Virus record (IMG/VR): IMGVR_UViG_3300031974_000328 | Coordinates: 1 to 22,334 of that record | Reading direction: 5' to 3' (one strand) | DNA: 22,334 nt | From: a virus | In this document: piece after piece, positions 1-6,033 of the stretch | Position numbering within the stretch: position 1 is the first letter of the stretch | Layout: each line of letters starts with the position of its first letter | Notes under the pieces: generated by a model | The model's input: only the letters and a program-made list of their open reading frames with translations | The model's database searches: none | What the model was told of the DNA's origin: nothing | Made by a program: the position numbers and the translations under genes

Positions 1-136
1 CTAAGAGTAGTTTAAGTGATGAAGAACTAAGAGCAGCTTGTGAGAGATACCCGTAGTAAAAACTATCATCATTCATCTTTTCTAATAACTCTTTCTTATC
101 CCAAGTAGAACCATCTAATAAAGTAATACTGCTCAT
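1..136 (-). CDS. Probable PD-(D/E)XK / exonuclease-type phage protein, N-terminus only
   Basis: This is a partial gene: 45 codons are visible from the ATG at 136 before the window ends at base 1. Its ATG overlaps the TGA of the ParB-like gene as ATGA, so the two are translationally coupled. The N-terminus contains a YYGYLSQ stretch followed by LSSSSLKLLL at residues about 28-45. From memory this resembles the start of phage PD-(D/E)XK exonucleases (RecE/YqaJ-like, DUF3799 type), where a D/E-YYG-x-L...LS-SSLK-LL segment precedes the nuclease domain. The catalytic residues would lie outside the window, so the call is an inference. It fits the context: the neighbourhood is rich in nucleases and DNA-metabolism genes. 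Confidence 0.5.
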   Translation of the reverse strand, partial: MSSITLLDGSTWDKKELLEKMNDDSFYYGYLSQAALSSSSLKLLL

Positions 137-855
137 CTCTTTAATTGTTTCTTAGCTTTTAAATAAATATCCTTCATATATCTGTACTGATCTGATTCAT
201 TCGAGTATGCAGTAATGTAATTCTTTCTGGTCATATATTCAATAACATCTAAGTTAAGACCATCAAAATCATAGTAAAGCATCTTAAGTACTCGTACAAT
301 CTTCTGACCGTAAGGAGTTGTACCCATATCAAGTTCACTCATAATCTGTACTGCCTCATATACTTTTCTAAGACATTGTTCATTGATAGTGTATTCTCCG
401 TTTCTTAGTTTAGTTCTAAGTCCAGATGAGTTTCTACCATCCATAAGTAACTCGATAGTTCTAATAACAGAAAACTTTTTATTTGAGTCTTGATATAAGT
501 CCTCAGCTATCTCTAAAGCTGTCTTGCAAGAAATATCTCCTTTAGCTGCTCGACTCTTACAGAAGTCCATAGCTGTCCACTTACGACTCTCTTGTAACCC
601 GTCTATATGTGATTTATTAGCTCTTCCAGATACAATATAAGGCACTACTAATTCATTTCTTCTTAGTGCGATAAATCTGTGCTGACCCTCAATGATCTCA
701 TAAGAATCGTTCACTACGATAGGAACTTGAACCCCTATCTTTAAAATCGACTCCTCAATCTTTTTAAGATTCGATTCGTTAATGTCTCGGTTGCTGTCGA
801 TAAACTTAAACTTATCATAAGCCTTAGTTTCTCCTAAATACCAATTTGTCTTCAT
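133..855 (-). CDS. ParB/Srx-like nuclease-fold protein
   Basis: A 240-residue protein whose first 100 residues match a ParB N-terminal (ParB/sulfiredoxin) domain. A helix at about 27-40 (ESNLKKIEESILKIG) is followed by a VPIVV strand and the EGQHR motif at 56-60, the counterpart of the G-x-HR box that binds CTP in ParB and contributes to nuclease activity in phage relatives. The remaining 140 residues are helical and basic and could bind DNA, but I recognise no helix-turn-helix with certainty. No ParA or centromere-like repeats are visible, so a role in plasmid-style partition is not supported. In phages, proteins of this type are often regulators or DNA-modifying or nicking enzymes. The gene sits between a 50-residue ORF and a probable nuclease with which it overlaps by 4 nt. 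Confidence 0.75.
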   Translation of the reverse strand: MKTNWYLGETKAYDKFKFIDSNRDINESNLKKIEESILKIGVQVPIVVNDSYEIIEGQHRFIALRRNELVVPYIVSGRANKSHIDGLQESRKWTAMDFCKSRAAKGDISCKTALEIAEDLYQDSNKKFSVIRTIELLMDGRNSSGLRTKLRNGEYTINEQCLRKVYEAVQIMSELDMGTTPYGQKIVRVLKMLYYDFDGLNLDVIEYMTRKNYITAYSNESDQYRYMKDIYLKAKKQLKR

Positions 856-865
856 TTGTTTTGAT

Positions 866-1018
866 TTAATTATTAAGAATTGATTTAATTAATTGCTTTG
901 CCTTGTGCCACCATTGAAGTTTTCTGAACTCCCACTCCATAGGTTCGTAGGCTCTGATCTTTAATACTCCGTTTTCTAATTCTCGTACCACCGTAATACC
1001 CGATGATAGTTTAGTCAT
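866..1018 (-). CDS. Small hypothetical protein (50 aa)
   Basis: An ATG at 1018 opens a 50-codon frame ending in TAA at 866. It starts with MTKLSSGITVVREL and contains a Trp-rich basic middle (EPMEWEFRKLQWWHKAKQ). Its start overlaps the end of the upstream 103-residue gene by 8 nt, and 10 nt separate its stop from the ParB-like start. This fills the otherwise empty gap between two genes in the same orientation. No family is recognised. The junction spacing, like that elsewhere in this operon, is the main support. Confidence 0.55.
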   Translation of the reverse strand: MTKLSSGITVVRELENGVLKIRAYEPMEWEFRKLQWWHKAKQLIKSILNN

Positions 1019-1322
1019 TCCCTGTTGTTTCATTGTCAAATTTGTTGTTTAATTCTATATCGTCTAATTTTTCTTGTAATTCTCTAATCTTAATCTTTAA
1101 AGCGTTCTTAGATTGGTGCTGCTCTGAGATGATGTGTTCGTAAGCTCGTCTGTTGATGTGTAAGCTGTTTACATAATACACAATCTCTAAACAAGTAGAA
1201 ATCATCTTATCGACTATCTCTGAAGGTTTGTTCTCCTTCTGCTTCTTTAAGATAGAGAGGAGATACTCCATATTCGCAGAGTACTCCATCTCTTTGTAAG
1301 GTTCTAATCTATCGTACATCAT
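1011..1322 (-). CDS. Hypothetical helical protein (103 aa)
   Basis: A 103-residue, almost entirely helical protein. The N-terminal half is predicted amphipathic and rich in Met, Tyr and Glu. Residues about 60-92 form a likely coiled coil (heptad-like Ile/Leu spacing in SKNALKIKIRELQEKLDDIE), and the tail is acidic and Asn-rich. Two ATG codons lie back to back at 1322 and 1319; either could be the start, and the 54-residue gene upstream stops one base before the first. I recognise no family or catalytic motif. It belongs to the leftward operon that may begin near the putative promoter at about 1520-1550. Confidence 0.65.
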   Translation of the reverse strand: MMYDRLEPYKEMEYSANMEYLLSILKKQKENKPSEIVDKMISTCLEIVYYVNSLHINRRAYEHIISEQHQSKNALKIKIRELQEKLDDIELNNKFDNETTGND

Positions 1323-1323
1323 A

Positions 1324-1488
1324 CTAAGATAAAGGGATAGTGTTAAATAGCTTCTTAGCTTCCTCGTAAGTTCTAAAGGATACTGATTCTAATCTTGCTA
1401 CACCATCATCCCATACTTTGTACTCGACATCGTAAAATTGACCATCGTTTACAACTGTAAGGGTTGGAGAATAAATGTAAGGTTTCAT
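1324..1488 (-). CDS. Small hypothetical protein (54 aa)
   Basis: A 54-codon ORF from ATG at 1488 to TAG at 1324, leaving one base before the next start. The sequence begins MKPYIYSPTLTVVNDG and reads like a small beta-rich fold (VEYKVWDDGVARLES) followed by a short helix (TYEEAKKLF). The pattern resembles small phage proteins of unknown role. It is the first gene downstream of the putative promoter and AT-rich gap at 1489-1564. Function unknown. Confidence 0.6.
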   Translation of the reverse strand: MKPYIYSPTLTVVNDGQFYDVEYKVWDDGVARLESVSFRTYEEAKKLFNTIPLS

Positions 1489-1518
1489 AAATCTGTTTTT
1501 TAAATTTGTAATTATACT

Positions 1519-1550
1519 GCAATATAGTAAACATTTGTTAAATACAAAAA
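1519..1550 (-). promoter_or_regulatory. Putative promoter, Bacteroidota type (imperfect)
   Basis: In the 75-bp gap upstream of the 54-residue gene, the minus strand carries TTTTTG (1550-1545), then about 18 bp, then TATATTGC (1526-1519). This is one step from the Bacteroidota -7 consensus TAnnTTTG with a matching TTG -33 element. The gap is very AT-rich and lies between otherwise overlapping genes, which favours a promoter that restarts transcription of the nuclease/ParB-like operon. The -7 box is not perfect, so this is tentative. Confidence 0.35.
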
Positions 1551-1564
1551 TTTAGATAAAAAAA

Positions 1565-2236
1565 TTACAGTTGCACATTTATACTAAGTGCCAAGTAGGT
1601 ATTTATCTGATTGAACAAAGGCTGTGAGTGAATGAACTTGTTATTGGAATAAAACACAAAGAAGTGAGCTACTCCGAACTTATCCTTGTACTTAGTTATC
1701 TTTTCCTGATCGAACTCCTTTGCTCTGTTCTGGTGCGGTGAACTCATAAAGTGATACGATTCTGGTTTGATCTGAAGTCCGAATAAAAGTTTTCCATTAG
1801 AGTACGCTTCCCAATCCGTACAATACTCTTCATCAACTTCGTAGGTAGTCTTTCTAAAATCTATATTCGGAAACCACTCTTGTAAGTGATTAATACAATT
1901 TACCTCATTCATCATTCCGTTCCAAGTCTGACCGACTACTCTGAATAAAACATACTCCGCAGCTTCGTGCATCTCTAAGCGATACTTGTCAGCTATAAAG
2001 TGAGCAGGTGCTACTAAGTTTTGTCGATCGACTCCTGCTAAGTAGTACTCAGTCCATCCTTCCTTAGTTACTTTACCTTTTACAGATTGATAGTACTTAT
2101 CGAATATCTGGACACACTTACCTACTCTACTCGAATAGAAAAATCGTGCTAAGAGGCGATCTCTATTAAACTGCTTGTATAGGTAAGCAGGTATAGGATT
2201 CTCAAAAAACTCTACTTTCTCCATTGAACCGCACAT
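1565..2236 (-). CDS. MjaI-like restriction endonuclease-type protein (PD-(D/E)XK)
   Basis: A 223-residue protein (219 if translation starts at the internal ATG at 2224, which gives a shorter overlap with the upstream gene). Residues about 105-160 carry the probable nuclease core: a helix with Glu111 (GMMNEVNCI), then a Thr-Asp-Trp-Glu strand around Asp141, then LFGLQIKP with Gln155 and Lys157. This D...Q-x-K arrangement followed by P-x-SY is the pattern I associate with the MjaI restriction endonuclease family, a PD-(D/E)XK branch. No methyltransferase lies nearby, so it is not an ordinary restriction-modification system. It could degrade host or rival DNA if phage DNA is modified, or act in recombination. 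Family assignment is by eye only. A putative promoter lies immediately downstream of its stop. Confidence 0.5.
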   Translation of the reverse strand: MCGSMEKVEFFENPIPAYLYKQFNRDRLLARFFYSSRVGKCVQIFDKYYQSVKGKVTKEGWTEYYLAGVDRQNLVAPAHFIADKYRLEMHEAAEYVLFRVVGQTWNGMMNEVNCINHLQEWFPNIDFRKTTYEVDEEYCTDWEAYSNGKLLFGLQIKPESYHFMSSPHQNRAKEFDQEKITKYKDKFGVAHFFVFYSNNKFIHSQPLFNQINTYLALSINVQL

Positions 2237-2349
2237 ACCGCTAATCTCTGAGCGTTGTTAGGATATTCACTTTTCATTACTGAATCGCTCATACATCTGC
2301 GGATAAACTCCTCTCTTTCTTCTGTTGGTGTTGGTTTAGGTAGTGGCAT
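2212..2349 (-). CDS. Small CxxxW-type phage protein (45 aa)
   Basis: A 45-codon ORF from ATG at 2349 to TAG at 2212. It starts MPLPKPTPTEEREEFIRRCM and ends with LAVCAVQWRK. This is a widespread phage/bacterial small module: a Pro-rich start, a helix ending in R-C-M, a short segment with an aromatic residue and Pro, then a Q-R-x-A-V-C-x-x-x-W motif. In other phages it occurs free-standing or fused to the N-terminus of head proteins such as proteases. Its biochemical role is unknown to me. It begins 2 nt after the stop of the upstream nuclease-like gene and overlaps the MjaI-like gene by 13-25 nt. Confidence 0.75.
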   Translation of the reverse strand: MPLPKPTPTEEREEFIRRCMSDSVMKSEYPNNAQRLAVCAVQWRK

Positions 2350-2351
2350 AG

Positions 2352-2768
2352 TTATTTATTTAAATTAGTTATTAAGGCTTGTGATTCTTCTAAGAGATAT
2401 ACTCTTTTAGGTTTCTTATCTTGCTCCCATAGCGTAGTAGTAGGGCATTGTAATTCAACAGCATTACCAAGTACAATATCGTTTAACCAGAACAAGTAAT
2501 TAGCTTTTGGGTCATTTACAAAATACAACTTAACTACATCTTTAGGTTCTCGCATCATCATATCGTACTTGTACTTCTCAAGCATCTTGTTCTCGTAGTA
2601 CTTATTCCTAAACTTCATTTCGATAATACACTTGTAGCCTTTAGGAGTAAATCCCTTTGCATCATAATGCTCGTAACCACCTCCGCACCATTCAAGCTGC
2701 CATCCATCAAATGTGTTATACAAATGCACTATGCTCTGCTCAAGCTTATGTACTCTATCAATCGTCAT
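2352..2768 (-). CDS. Putative PD-(D/E)XK nuclease / resolvase-like protein
   Basis: A 138-residue protein with a likely minimal PD-(D/E)XK core. Asp36 lies in HYDAKGF, followed by a hairpin and the strand CIIEMKFR, giving Glu50-x-Lys52. The N-terminus is a helix with a Trp-rich strand (DGWQLEWCGGGY), consistent with an alpha-beta-beta-beta nuclease fold. The second half has alternating hydrophobic strands (VVKLYFVNDP, YLFWLNDIVL). Size and layout suit a small phage endonuclease or Holliday-junction-resolvase-like enzyme. It overlaps the upstream 61-residue gene by 11 nt. The exact family is not recognised. Confidence 0.5.
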   Translation of the reverse strand: MTIDRVHKLEQSIVHLYNTFDGWQLEWCGGGYEHYDAKGFTPKGYKCIIEMKFRNKYYENKMLEKYKYDMMMREPKDVVKLYFVNDPKANYLFWLNDIVLGNAVELQCPTTTLWEQDKKPKRVYLLEESQALITNLNK

Positions 2769-2943
2769 TCAGTTTATCTAATTGTCCTATTATTTCTTTA
2801 ATCGTACTTGGACAAGCACACGGTACTTTATGTTTCGCTCCGTAGTACTTAGTCATTAGATCAGCCATTACAGTCCTCTGATAGTAAGTAGCTGTTCTTT
2901 TAGGTCTTACTTCTTCCCAGAGTAATTTATCCTCCTCACTCAT
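2758..2943 (-). CDS. Small hypothetical protein (61 aa)
   Basis: A 61-residue ORF. The frame also reads from a GTG at 2946, but the ATG at 2943 is preferred; it overlaps the end of the Cys-rich upstream gene by 8 nt. The protein is basic in its first half (VRPKRTATYYQR) and has a CACPSTIKEIIGQLDKL segment with two Cys around residues 42-44. No family recognised. Tight coupling to neighbours and near-constant presence of such small genes beside phage sigma-like genes support it being real. Confidence 0.65.
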   Translation of the reverse strand: MSEEDKLLWEEVRPKRTATYYQRTVMADLMTKYYGAKHKVPCACPSTIKEIIGQLDKLNDD

Positions 2944-3121
2944 CACATTCCTCTTTACAGGTTAAGCAGTTCAGATAAAGTTCTCGCTTATGACATCCGC
3001 AATCCTCTTTACCGAACTGTCTTGCAATCCAAAAAGCGACCCGATACGCATTACCAAAAGTAAGCAGCTCAGTAATTGCGTGTACCATTGTTCCAAGTTT
3101 AACATAACATCCTATTTTCAT
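2936..3121 (-). CDS. Small Cys-rich protein (61 aa)
   Basis: A 61-residue protein with six Cys: one near the N-terminus and five in the C-terminal third, arranged as DCGCHKR...LNCLTCKEECDE. The CxC and CxxC-like pairs plus His suggest metal binding, probably zinc. The first 38 residues form a helix typical of the small phage module with a C-G-C-x-x-R-x-x-x-L-N motif. Function unknown. Its ATG overlaps the TGA of the sigma-like gene as ATGA, so its expression is coupled to that regulator. Confidence 0.65.
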   Translation of the reverse strand: MKIGCYVKLGTMVHAITELLTFGNAYRVAFWIARQFGKEDCGCHKRELYLNCLTCKEECDE

Positions 3122-3588
3122 ATTTTGTCTTTTAAGTATTTCTTTACCTTCTTGTAAGTGTTGTAGAGTGAGTAATAACTGATATTTGTTTTTCTACTAA
3201 GCTCTGAGATACTCTCTCCTGATTCTATGATCTCGTAAACCTTCTTATCGTACCAATACATATTCTCAAGTTCCTCTAAGATAATATCGTACTTCTTTTT
3301 GTATTCCACCTCTTGCTCATCTTCTATATCGTAGTTATCAAAGTCAAACTCTCCTTCTTTTCGTTCCCTTCTTTTGTGGTCTAAGAAAATACTTGTAAGT
3401 GTTCTAAAGATATAAAAGTGATTCACATCGTTACCGAAAGTAATATCCTTTCCACTTGCGACTAACTTACCGATTTTAAGGTACATCTCTTGTACGATGT
3501 CCTCTGCGGTTTCTGGATTACACCCAAAGGACTGTACTATATCGCACCAATCTTTATGTCTTTCGAATAGCTTTTTTAAGATTTCCAT
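3118..3588 (-). CDS. Sigma-70-like (ECF-type) RNA polymerase sigma factor
   Basis: A 156-residue protein with the two-domain plan of small sigma factors. Region 2-like helices span about 10-78, including TAEDIVQEMYLKI and FRTLTSIFLDHKRRE, which mirror the core-binding and -10-recognition helices. An acidic linker covers 79-97. A C-terminal helix-turn-helix at about 113-152 (SISELSRKTNISYYSLYNT) corresponds to region 4. It probably binds host core RNA polymerase and redirects it to a subset of phage promoters, or acts as a regulator built on this fold. It overlaps the upstream 63-residue membrane protein gene by 13 nt. Sequence similarity is by eye, but the architecture is clear. Confidence 0.75.
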   Translation of the reverse strand: MEILKKLFERHKDWCDIVQSFGCNPETAEDIVQEMYLKIGKLVASGKDITFGNDVNHFYIFRTLTSIFLDHKRRERKEGEFDFDNYDIEDEQEVEYKKKYDIILEELENMYWYDKKVYEIIESGESISELSRKTNISYYSLYNTYKKVKKYLKDKI

Positions 3589-3767
3589 ACAGTAACGATT
3601 AGAGCAAAGAGGGTTAGCAAGACTGTGTGCCTTTCAAAATAATCTTCTTCGTCTATCTCGTCTGCGTCTGGTTCTTGTAGTGGGTTGTAGAACAGATACC
3701 CAAGTGCTAATCCGTAGGTCGGTACGAACTGAAAGTGCATCTGCGTATTCCCAAAATTAATTATCAT
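3576..3767 (-). CDS. Small membrane protein (63 aa)
   Basis: A 63-residue protein with an aromatic N-terminal half, an acidic stretch at about 33-43 (DADEIDEEDYFE) and one predicted C-terminal membrane helix (HTVLLTLFALIVTVW). It sits between the ATPase gene (2-nt gap) and the sigma-like gene (13-nt overlap). An anti-sigma role is tempting for a small membrane-anchored protein next to a sigma-like gene, but nothing in the sequence shows it. Function unknown. Confidence 0.6.
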   Translation of the reverse strand: MIINFGNTQMHFQFVPTYGLALGYLFYNPLQEPDADEIDEEDYFERHTVLLTLFALIVTVWKS

Positions 3768-3769
3768 AT

Positions 3770-4669
3770 TTAGTTGGTTAGGGATTGCTTTATATGTTGG
3801 ACTAAGTTTCTTCCTTCTATCTCGTATCCTACATTGTTTTTAACTGACCGCAGTTTAATAGGTTCATCCATCATTGTAGGCTTACCTCCTGTGTCGATAT
3901 CCTTAATCTTCTTAATGTGAATGTTTGAGTACATCCAATCAGTAGGGTGAGCCAAATACCTATGAATTACCAAAAAGTCATTAGCACGGTTGATAAACTT
4001 ACCCCCTCCTTCTACATCTGAAGCCATTGGAGGTATTGGATGTCCTGCGTAAGGATGTGAAGCTGTATGTTGCTTTCTAAGTGCTTCTGTGTTAGCGTGA
4101 GTATTTAACCACAAGGCACAATCATTCTCAGTACAGAATTGTCTAAACTCTGTTGTTGCTAAGTAATCGTATTCGTGCTTTCCTAACTTAGCTGCTCCTA
4201 CATCGGTTACCAAAGAGTTATAAGGGTCAATCAAGAATCCATCATAGTTAAACTTCTTTTTAATCTCTTTGGCTTCCGATAATAGGGTTTTGTAAGTGTA
4301 TAAATCTGAAGGGTCGATGATCTGAAAGTTCATTGAGAGCTTAATCAATCGTTTTCTAACCTCATCTTCTGGAATTTTATTAAGTGGTAATCCTGTGTCA
4401 AACTCTATAAGTTTCTTATACAAGGAGTGCGGTGCATTCTCTGAGGAGAAAATGAGCCACTTGATATTATGTTTGAGTGTGTATAGAAACATTAAATAAA
4501 GCATCGTTTGTGTCTTACCTGTATTTGCGTGTCCTAATACTACTGTAAATCCTTTTTTAAATCTGAAGTATGTATCTATTTCTTCTATTCCTAATTTAAG
4601 TCCTTCTTTTATTTTGCCTGTTCGTATGTCGTTAAGTGTCTCAAGTGTCTTTGCTATGTTTACTATCAT
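3770..4669 (-). CDS. RecA/DnaB-like P-loop ATPase (phage replication or recombination)
   Basis: A 299-residue RecA-fold ATPase. Residues 24-45 (LKLGIEEIDTYF...FTVVLG) match the lead-in found in DnaB, KaiC and RadA. Walker A is GHANTGKT at 46-53, followed by a long helix. A probable catalytic Glu is at 77 (SSEN), Walker B at 144-148 (GFLID), and a sensor-like strand (ALWLNTHAN) around 185-195. There is no DnaB N-terminal domain and no zinc finger, so it is a core-only ATPase such as the hexameric helicase-like or RecA-like proteins of small phages. It is separated from the DUF3127 gene upstream by a terminator, suggesting lower or separately controlled expression. Confidence 0.8.
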   Translation of the reverse strand: MIVNIAKTLETLNDIRTGKIKEGLKLGIEEIDTYFRFKKGFTVVLGHANTGKTQTMLYLMFLYTLKHNIKWLIFSSENAPHSLYKKLIEFDTGLPLNKIPEDEVRKRLIKLSMNFQIIDPSDLYTYKTLLSEAKEIKKKFNYDGFLIDPYNSLVTDVGAAKLGKHEYDYLATTEFRQFCTENDCALWLNTHANTEALRKQHTASHPYAGHPIPPMASDVEGGGKFINRANDFLVIHRYLAHPTDWMYSNIHIKKIKDIDTGGKPTMMDEPIKLRSVKNNVGYEIEGRNLVQHIKQSLTN

Positions 4670-4695
4670 TGGTCATTCGTTTGTCTAAATATAAT

Positions 4696-4722
4696 AAAAA
4701 AGGGGGATGGTTAGTCCCCCTT
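4696..4722 (-). terminator. Rho-independent terminator after the DUF3127 gene
   Basis: On the minus strand AAGGGGGA, a 7-nt loop and TCCCCCTT form a perfect 8-bp stem (4722-4700). The stem is followed by six or more T (plus-strand A run 4696-4701). It lies directly between the stop of the DUF3127 gene and the start of the ATPase, so it would attenuate transcription into the ATPase/sigma operon. Confidence 0.85.
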
Positions 4723-4726
4723 GTTA

Positions 4727-5065
4727 TTAAAACGGTAAGTCATCTTCTCTATCTGGAGAGTGATCTTCTACGGTAACTTCTGCTTGAGTACCTCCGATCT
4801 TCCATCCTTGAATGGTATTGAAGTACTTTACTTCTCCTTGTGGTGATGTCCACTCTCTACCTTTTATATTGATTCCTACTTCAACTTGATCTCCTACTTT
4901 ATAGTTGTTTAGAGTTTCGCAGTTGTCTTTAATGAACTCTACTAAGATATCTTGAGGATATTGCTCCTGTGTAGTTACTACTACATCTCGCTTAGTAAAT
5001 CCACTTCCAAAAGTTTTAGTCTGACCAATAACTTTGATTTTTCCTTTGATTTGCATTTTATCCAT
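4727..5065 (-). CDS. DUF3127 OB-fold protein, probable ssDNA-binding protein
   Basis: A 112-residue protein with the signature of DUF3127, a Bacteroidota family with an OB-like fold: an N-terminal IKGKIKVIGQTKTFGSGFTK strand pair, a KRDVVVTT strand, and the conserved GREW-containing hairpin near residue 70. The tail is acidic and ends in DDLPF. This closely resembles the DDDIPF tip by which bacterial SSB recruits partners. Together these suggest it covers single-stranded phage DNA during replication or recombination and docks repair enzymes. It overlaps the next OB-like gene by 8 nt and is followed by a strong terminator. Confidence 0.8.
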   Translation of the reverse strand: MDKMQIKGKIKVIGQTKTFGSGFTKRDVVVTTQEQYPQDILVEFIKDNCETLNNYKVGDQVEVGINIKGREWTSPQGEVKYFNTIQGWKIGGTQAEVTVEDHSPDREDDLPF

Positions 5066-5462
5066 TGTTTATAAAGGTTACGAAATTTCTTGCGGTTGCA
5101 ATCACATCTTGCTCAGAGCTATGACCGTGTGCTTGTAGAGCGTGATAATCAATCGCAGCTTTAATCATTGATTGTCGAATGATGTAGGTCTGCGTGTCTT
5201 CTTTCTTGCTTCCCGAACTTTGAGGTGCAGAATAAGAGCCTTGATTTTGATAGCTATTCTCTCTAATGATTTTTCCTGTTTGGTTACTTTCATTTTTCTT
5301 ATAGGTTAGGTTTTCTCCTACTTCTCCTTTAAAATCACCTACAGCTAAGAAGCTAAGGTTATCACCATTCGCAAAAGTAACTCTGTACTTATTGAAGGTT
5401 CTCTGTCCATTTGACCATTCTCCGTTAGGAATGATTGTTTGAATTCTACTCGTTAATTGCAT
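5058..5462 (-). CDS. Hypothetical beta-rich protein, possibly a second OB-fold DNA-binding protein
   Basis: A 134-residue protein. Residues 1-68 look like a compact beta barrel (LTSRIQTIIPNG, KYRVTFANGDNLSFLAVG, LTYKKNESNQTGKIIRE). A flexible Gln/Ser-rich linker follows at about 69-86, then a C-terminal helical segment (IIRQSMIKAAIDYHAL). Placement directly upstream of, and overlapping, the DUF3127 gene suggests both act on single-stranded DNA. I do not recognise a named family, so the OB-fold idea is inference from strand pattern and context. Confidence 0.6.
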   Translation of the reverse strand: MQLTSRIQTIIPNGEWSNGQRTFNKYRVTFANGDNLSFLAVGDFKGEVGENLTYKKNESNQTGKIIRENSYQNQGSYSAPQSSGSKKEDTQTYIIRQSMIKAAIDYHALQAHGHSSEQDVIATARNFVTFINNG

Positions 5463-5682
5463 TTTGTGCTTGATTTAATTTAAATTCTAAGTTTACGATT
5501 TCGATGTTCAGCTCTTCGATGTGCTTTAGTAAGGCTTCTATACGAGCCTCATTGTAGGTAAGTCGTTTATTTTTCATTTCTATTACCTCAAATAGTCCTT
5601 TAGTGTTCTCATCTCTTAGCGCATCAATCTGCTCTAATTGTTGTTTAAAGGTAAGTTCTTCAAATTTTCTTACTGAATCCAT
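5446..5682 (-). CDS. Coiled-coil hypothetical protein (78 aa)
   Basis: A 78-residue, highly charged helical protein. From about residue 38 onward, regular Leu/Ile spacing (ARIEALLKHIEELNIEIVNLEFKLNQ) predicts a long coiled coil and probably dimerisation. It overlaps the next gene by 17 nt and starts 2 nt after the stop of the 63-residue gene. No catalytic motif; function unknown. Confidence 0.65.
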   Translation of the reverse strand: MDSVRKFEELTFKQQLEQIDALRDENTKGLFEVIEMKNKRLTYNEARIEALLKHIEELNIEIVNLEFKLNQAQNAINE

Positions 5683-5684
5683 AA

Positions 5685-5876
5685 CTAAATACCTATGTGT
5701 TGATTATCCAGATTGTACTCAGTAGTACTTGGTTGAGTAAAAATGTCTAAGATGATCTTGCCATCTTCTAATCTTAATTCGTACTCATTAGGCTTGTAGA
5801 AAGCAGTACGATTAAGTACATCCTCACATACCTCGTATGTGATTAGGCTCTTGTTGTAAAGTGTTTTAATATCCAT
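5685..5876 (-). CDS. Small hypothetical protein (63 aa), first gene of its operon
   Basis: The frame is open from a TTG at 5906, but that codon overlaps the -7 box of a consensus promoter and would precede the transcription start. The ATG at 5876 (MDIKTLYNK...) is therefore the right start, giving 63 residues. The protein has a short helical N-terminus (LITYEVCEDVLNR) and a beta-like C-terminal half (YELRLEDGKIILDIF). No family recognised. As first gene of the transcript it would be made early with the coiled-coil and OB-fold proteins. Confidence 0.65.
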   Translation of the reverse strand: MDIKTLYNKSLITYEVCEDVLNRTAFYKPNEYELRLEDGKIILDIFTQPSTTEYNLDNQHIGI

Positions 5877-5893
5877 CTGTTTGTGATTTTTAA

Positions 5894-5923
5894 CAAAGTT
5901 ATACAACTTTTTGACTCGTGCAA
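5894..5923 (-). promoter_or_regulatory. Consensus Bacteroidota promoter
   Basis: On the minus strand a TTG (-33 element, 5923-5921) is followed after 19 bp by TAACTTTG (5901-5894), an exact match to the -7 consensus TAnnTTTG. It lies immediately after a terminator and about 18 nt before the ATG at 5876, giving a predicted start near 5890 and a short leader. It should drive the operon of ssDNA-binding-type genes down to the terminator at 4696-4722. Confidence 0.8.
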
Positions 5924-5932
5924 GTAATTTCT

Positions 5933-5968
5933 AAAAAAAAAGAGGAGCAGCTATAAAAACCACTCCCC
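5933..5968 (-). terminator. Rho-independent terminator after NinG
   Basis: The minus strand reads GGGGAG, a 15-nt loop (further wobble pairing possible) and CTCCTC, a 6-bp stem with one G-U pair. It is followed by nine T (plus-strand A run 5933-5941). It ends the transcript arriving from the lysis and NinG genes, just ahead of the next promoter. Confidence 0.8.
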
Positions 5969-6033
5969 TAATTACAAACAAAGACAGAATTAAGACTCTA
6001 TAAATATACAAGGTTGGTTAGGTCATTCCAAGC

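Noticed and set aside
133-855. ParB-like gene as evidence of a plasmid-like prophage
   Set aside because: No ParA partner or parS-like repeats are visible; phage ParB-fold proteins commonly have other roles.
2941-2946. GTG start at 2946 for the 61-residue gene
   Set aside because: An ATG follows directly at 2943 and fits the usual 8-nt overlap.
4670-4695. Promoter for the ATPase gene (minus-strand TATATTTA)
   Set aside because: The last base of the -7 consensus is wrong and no TTG lies at -33; read-through of the terminator can explain expression.
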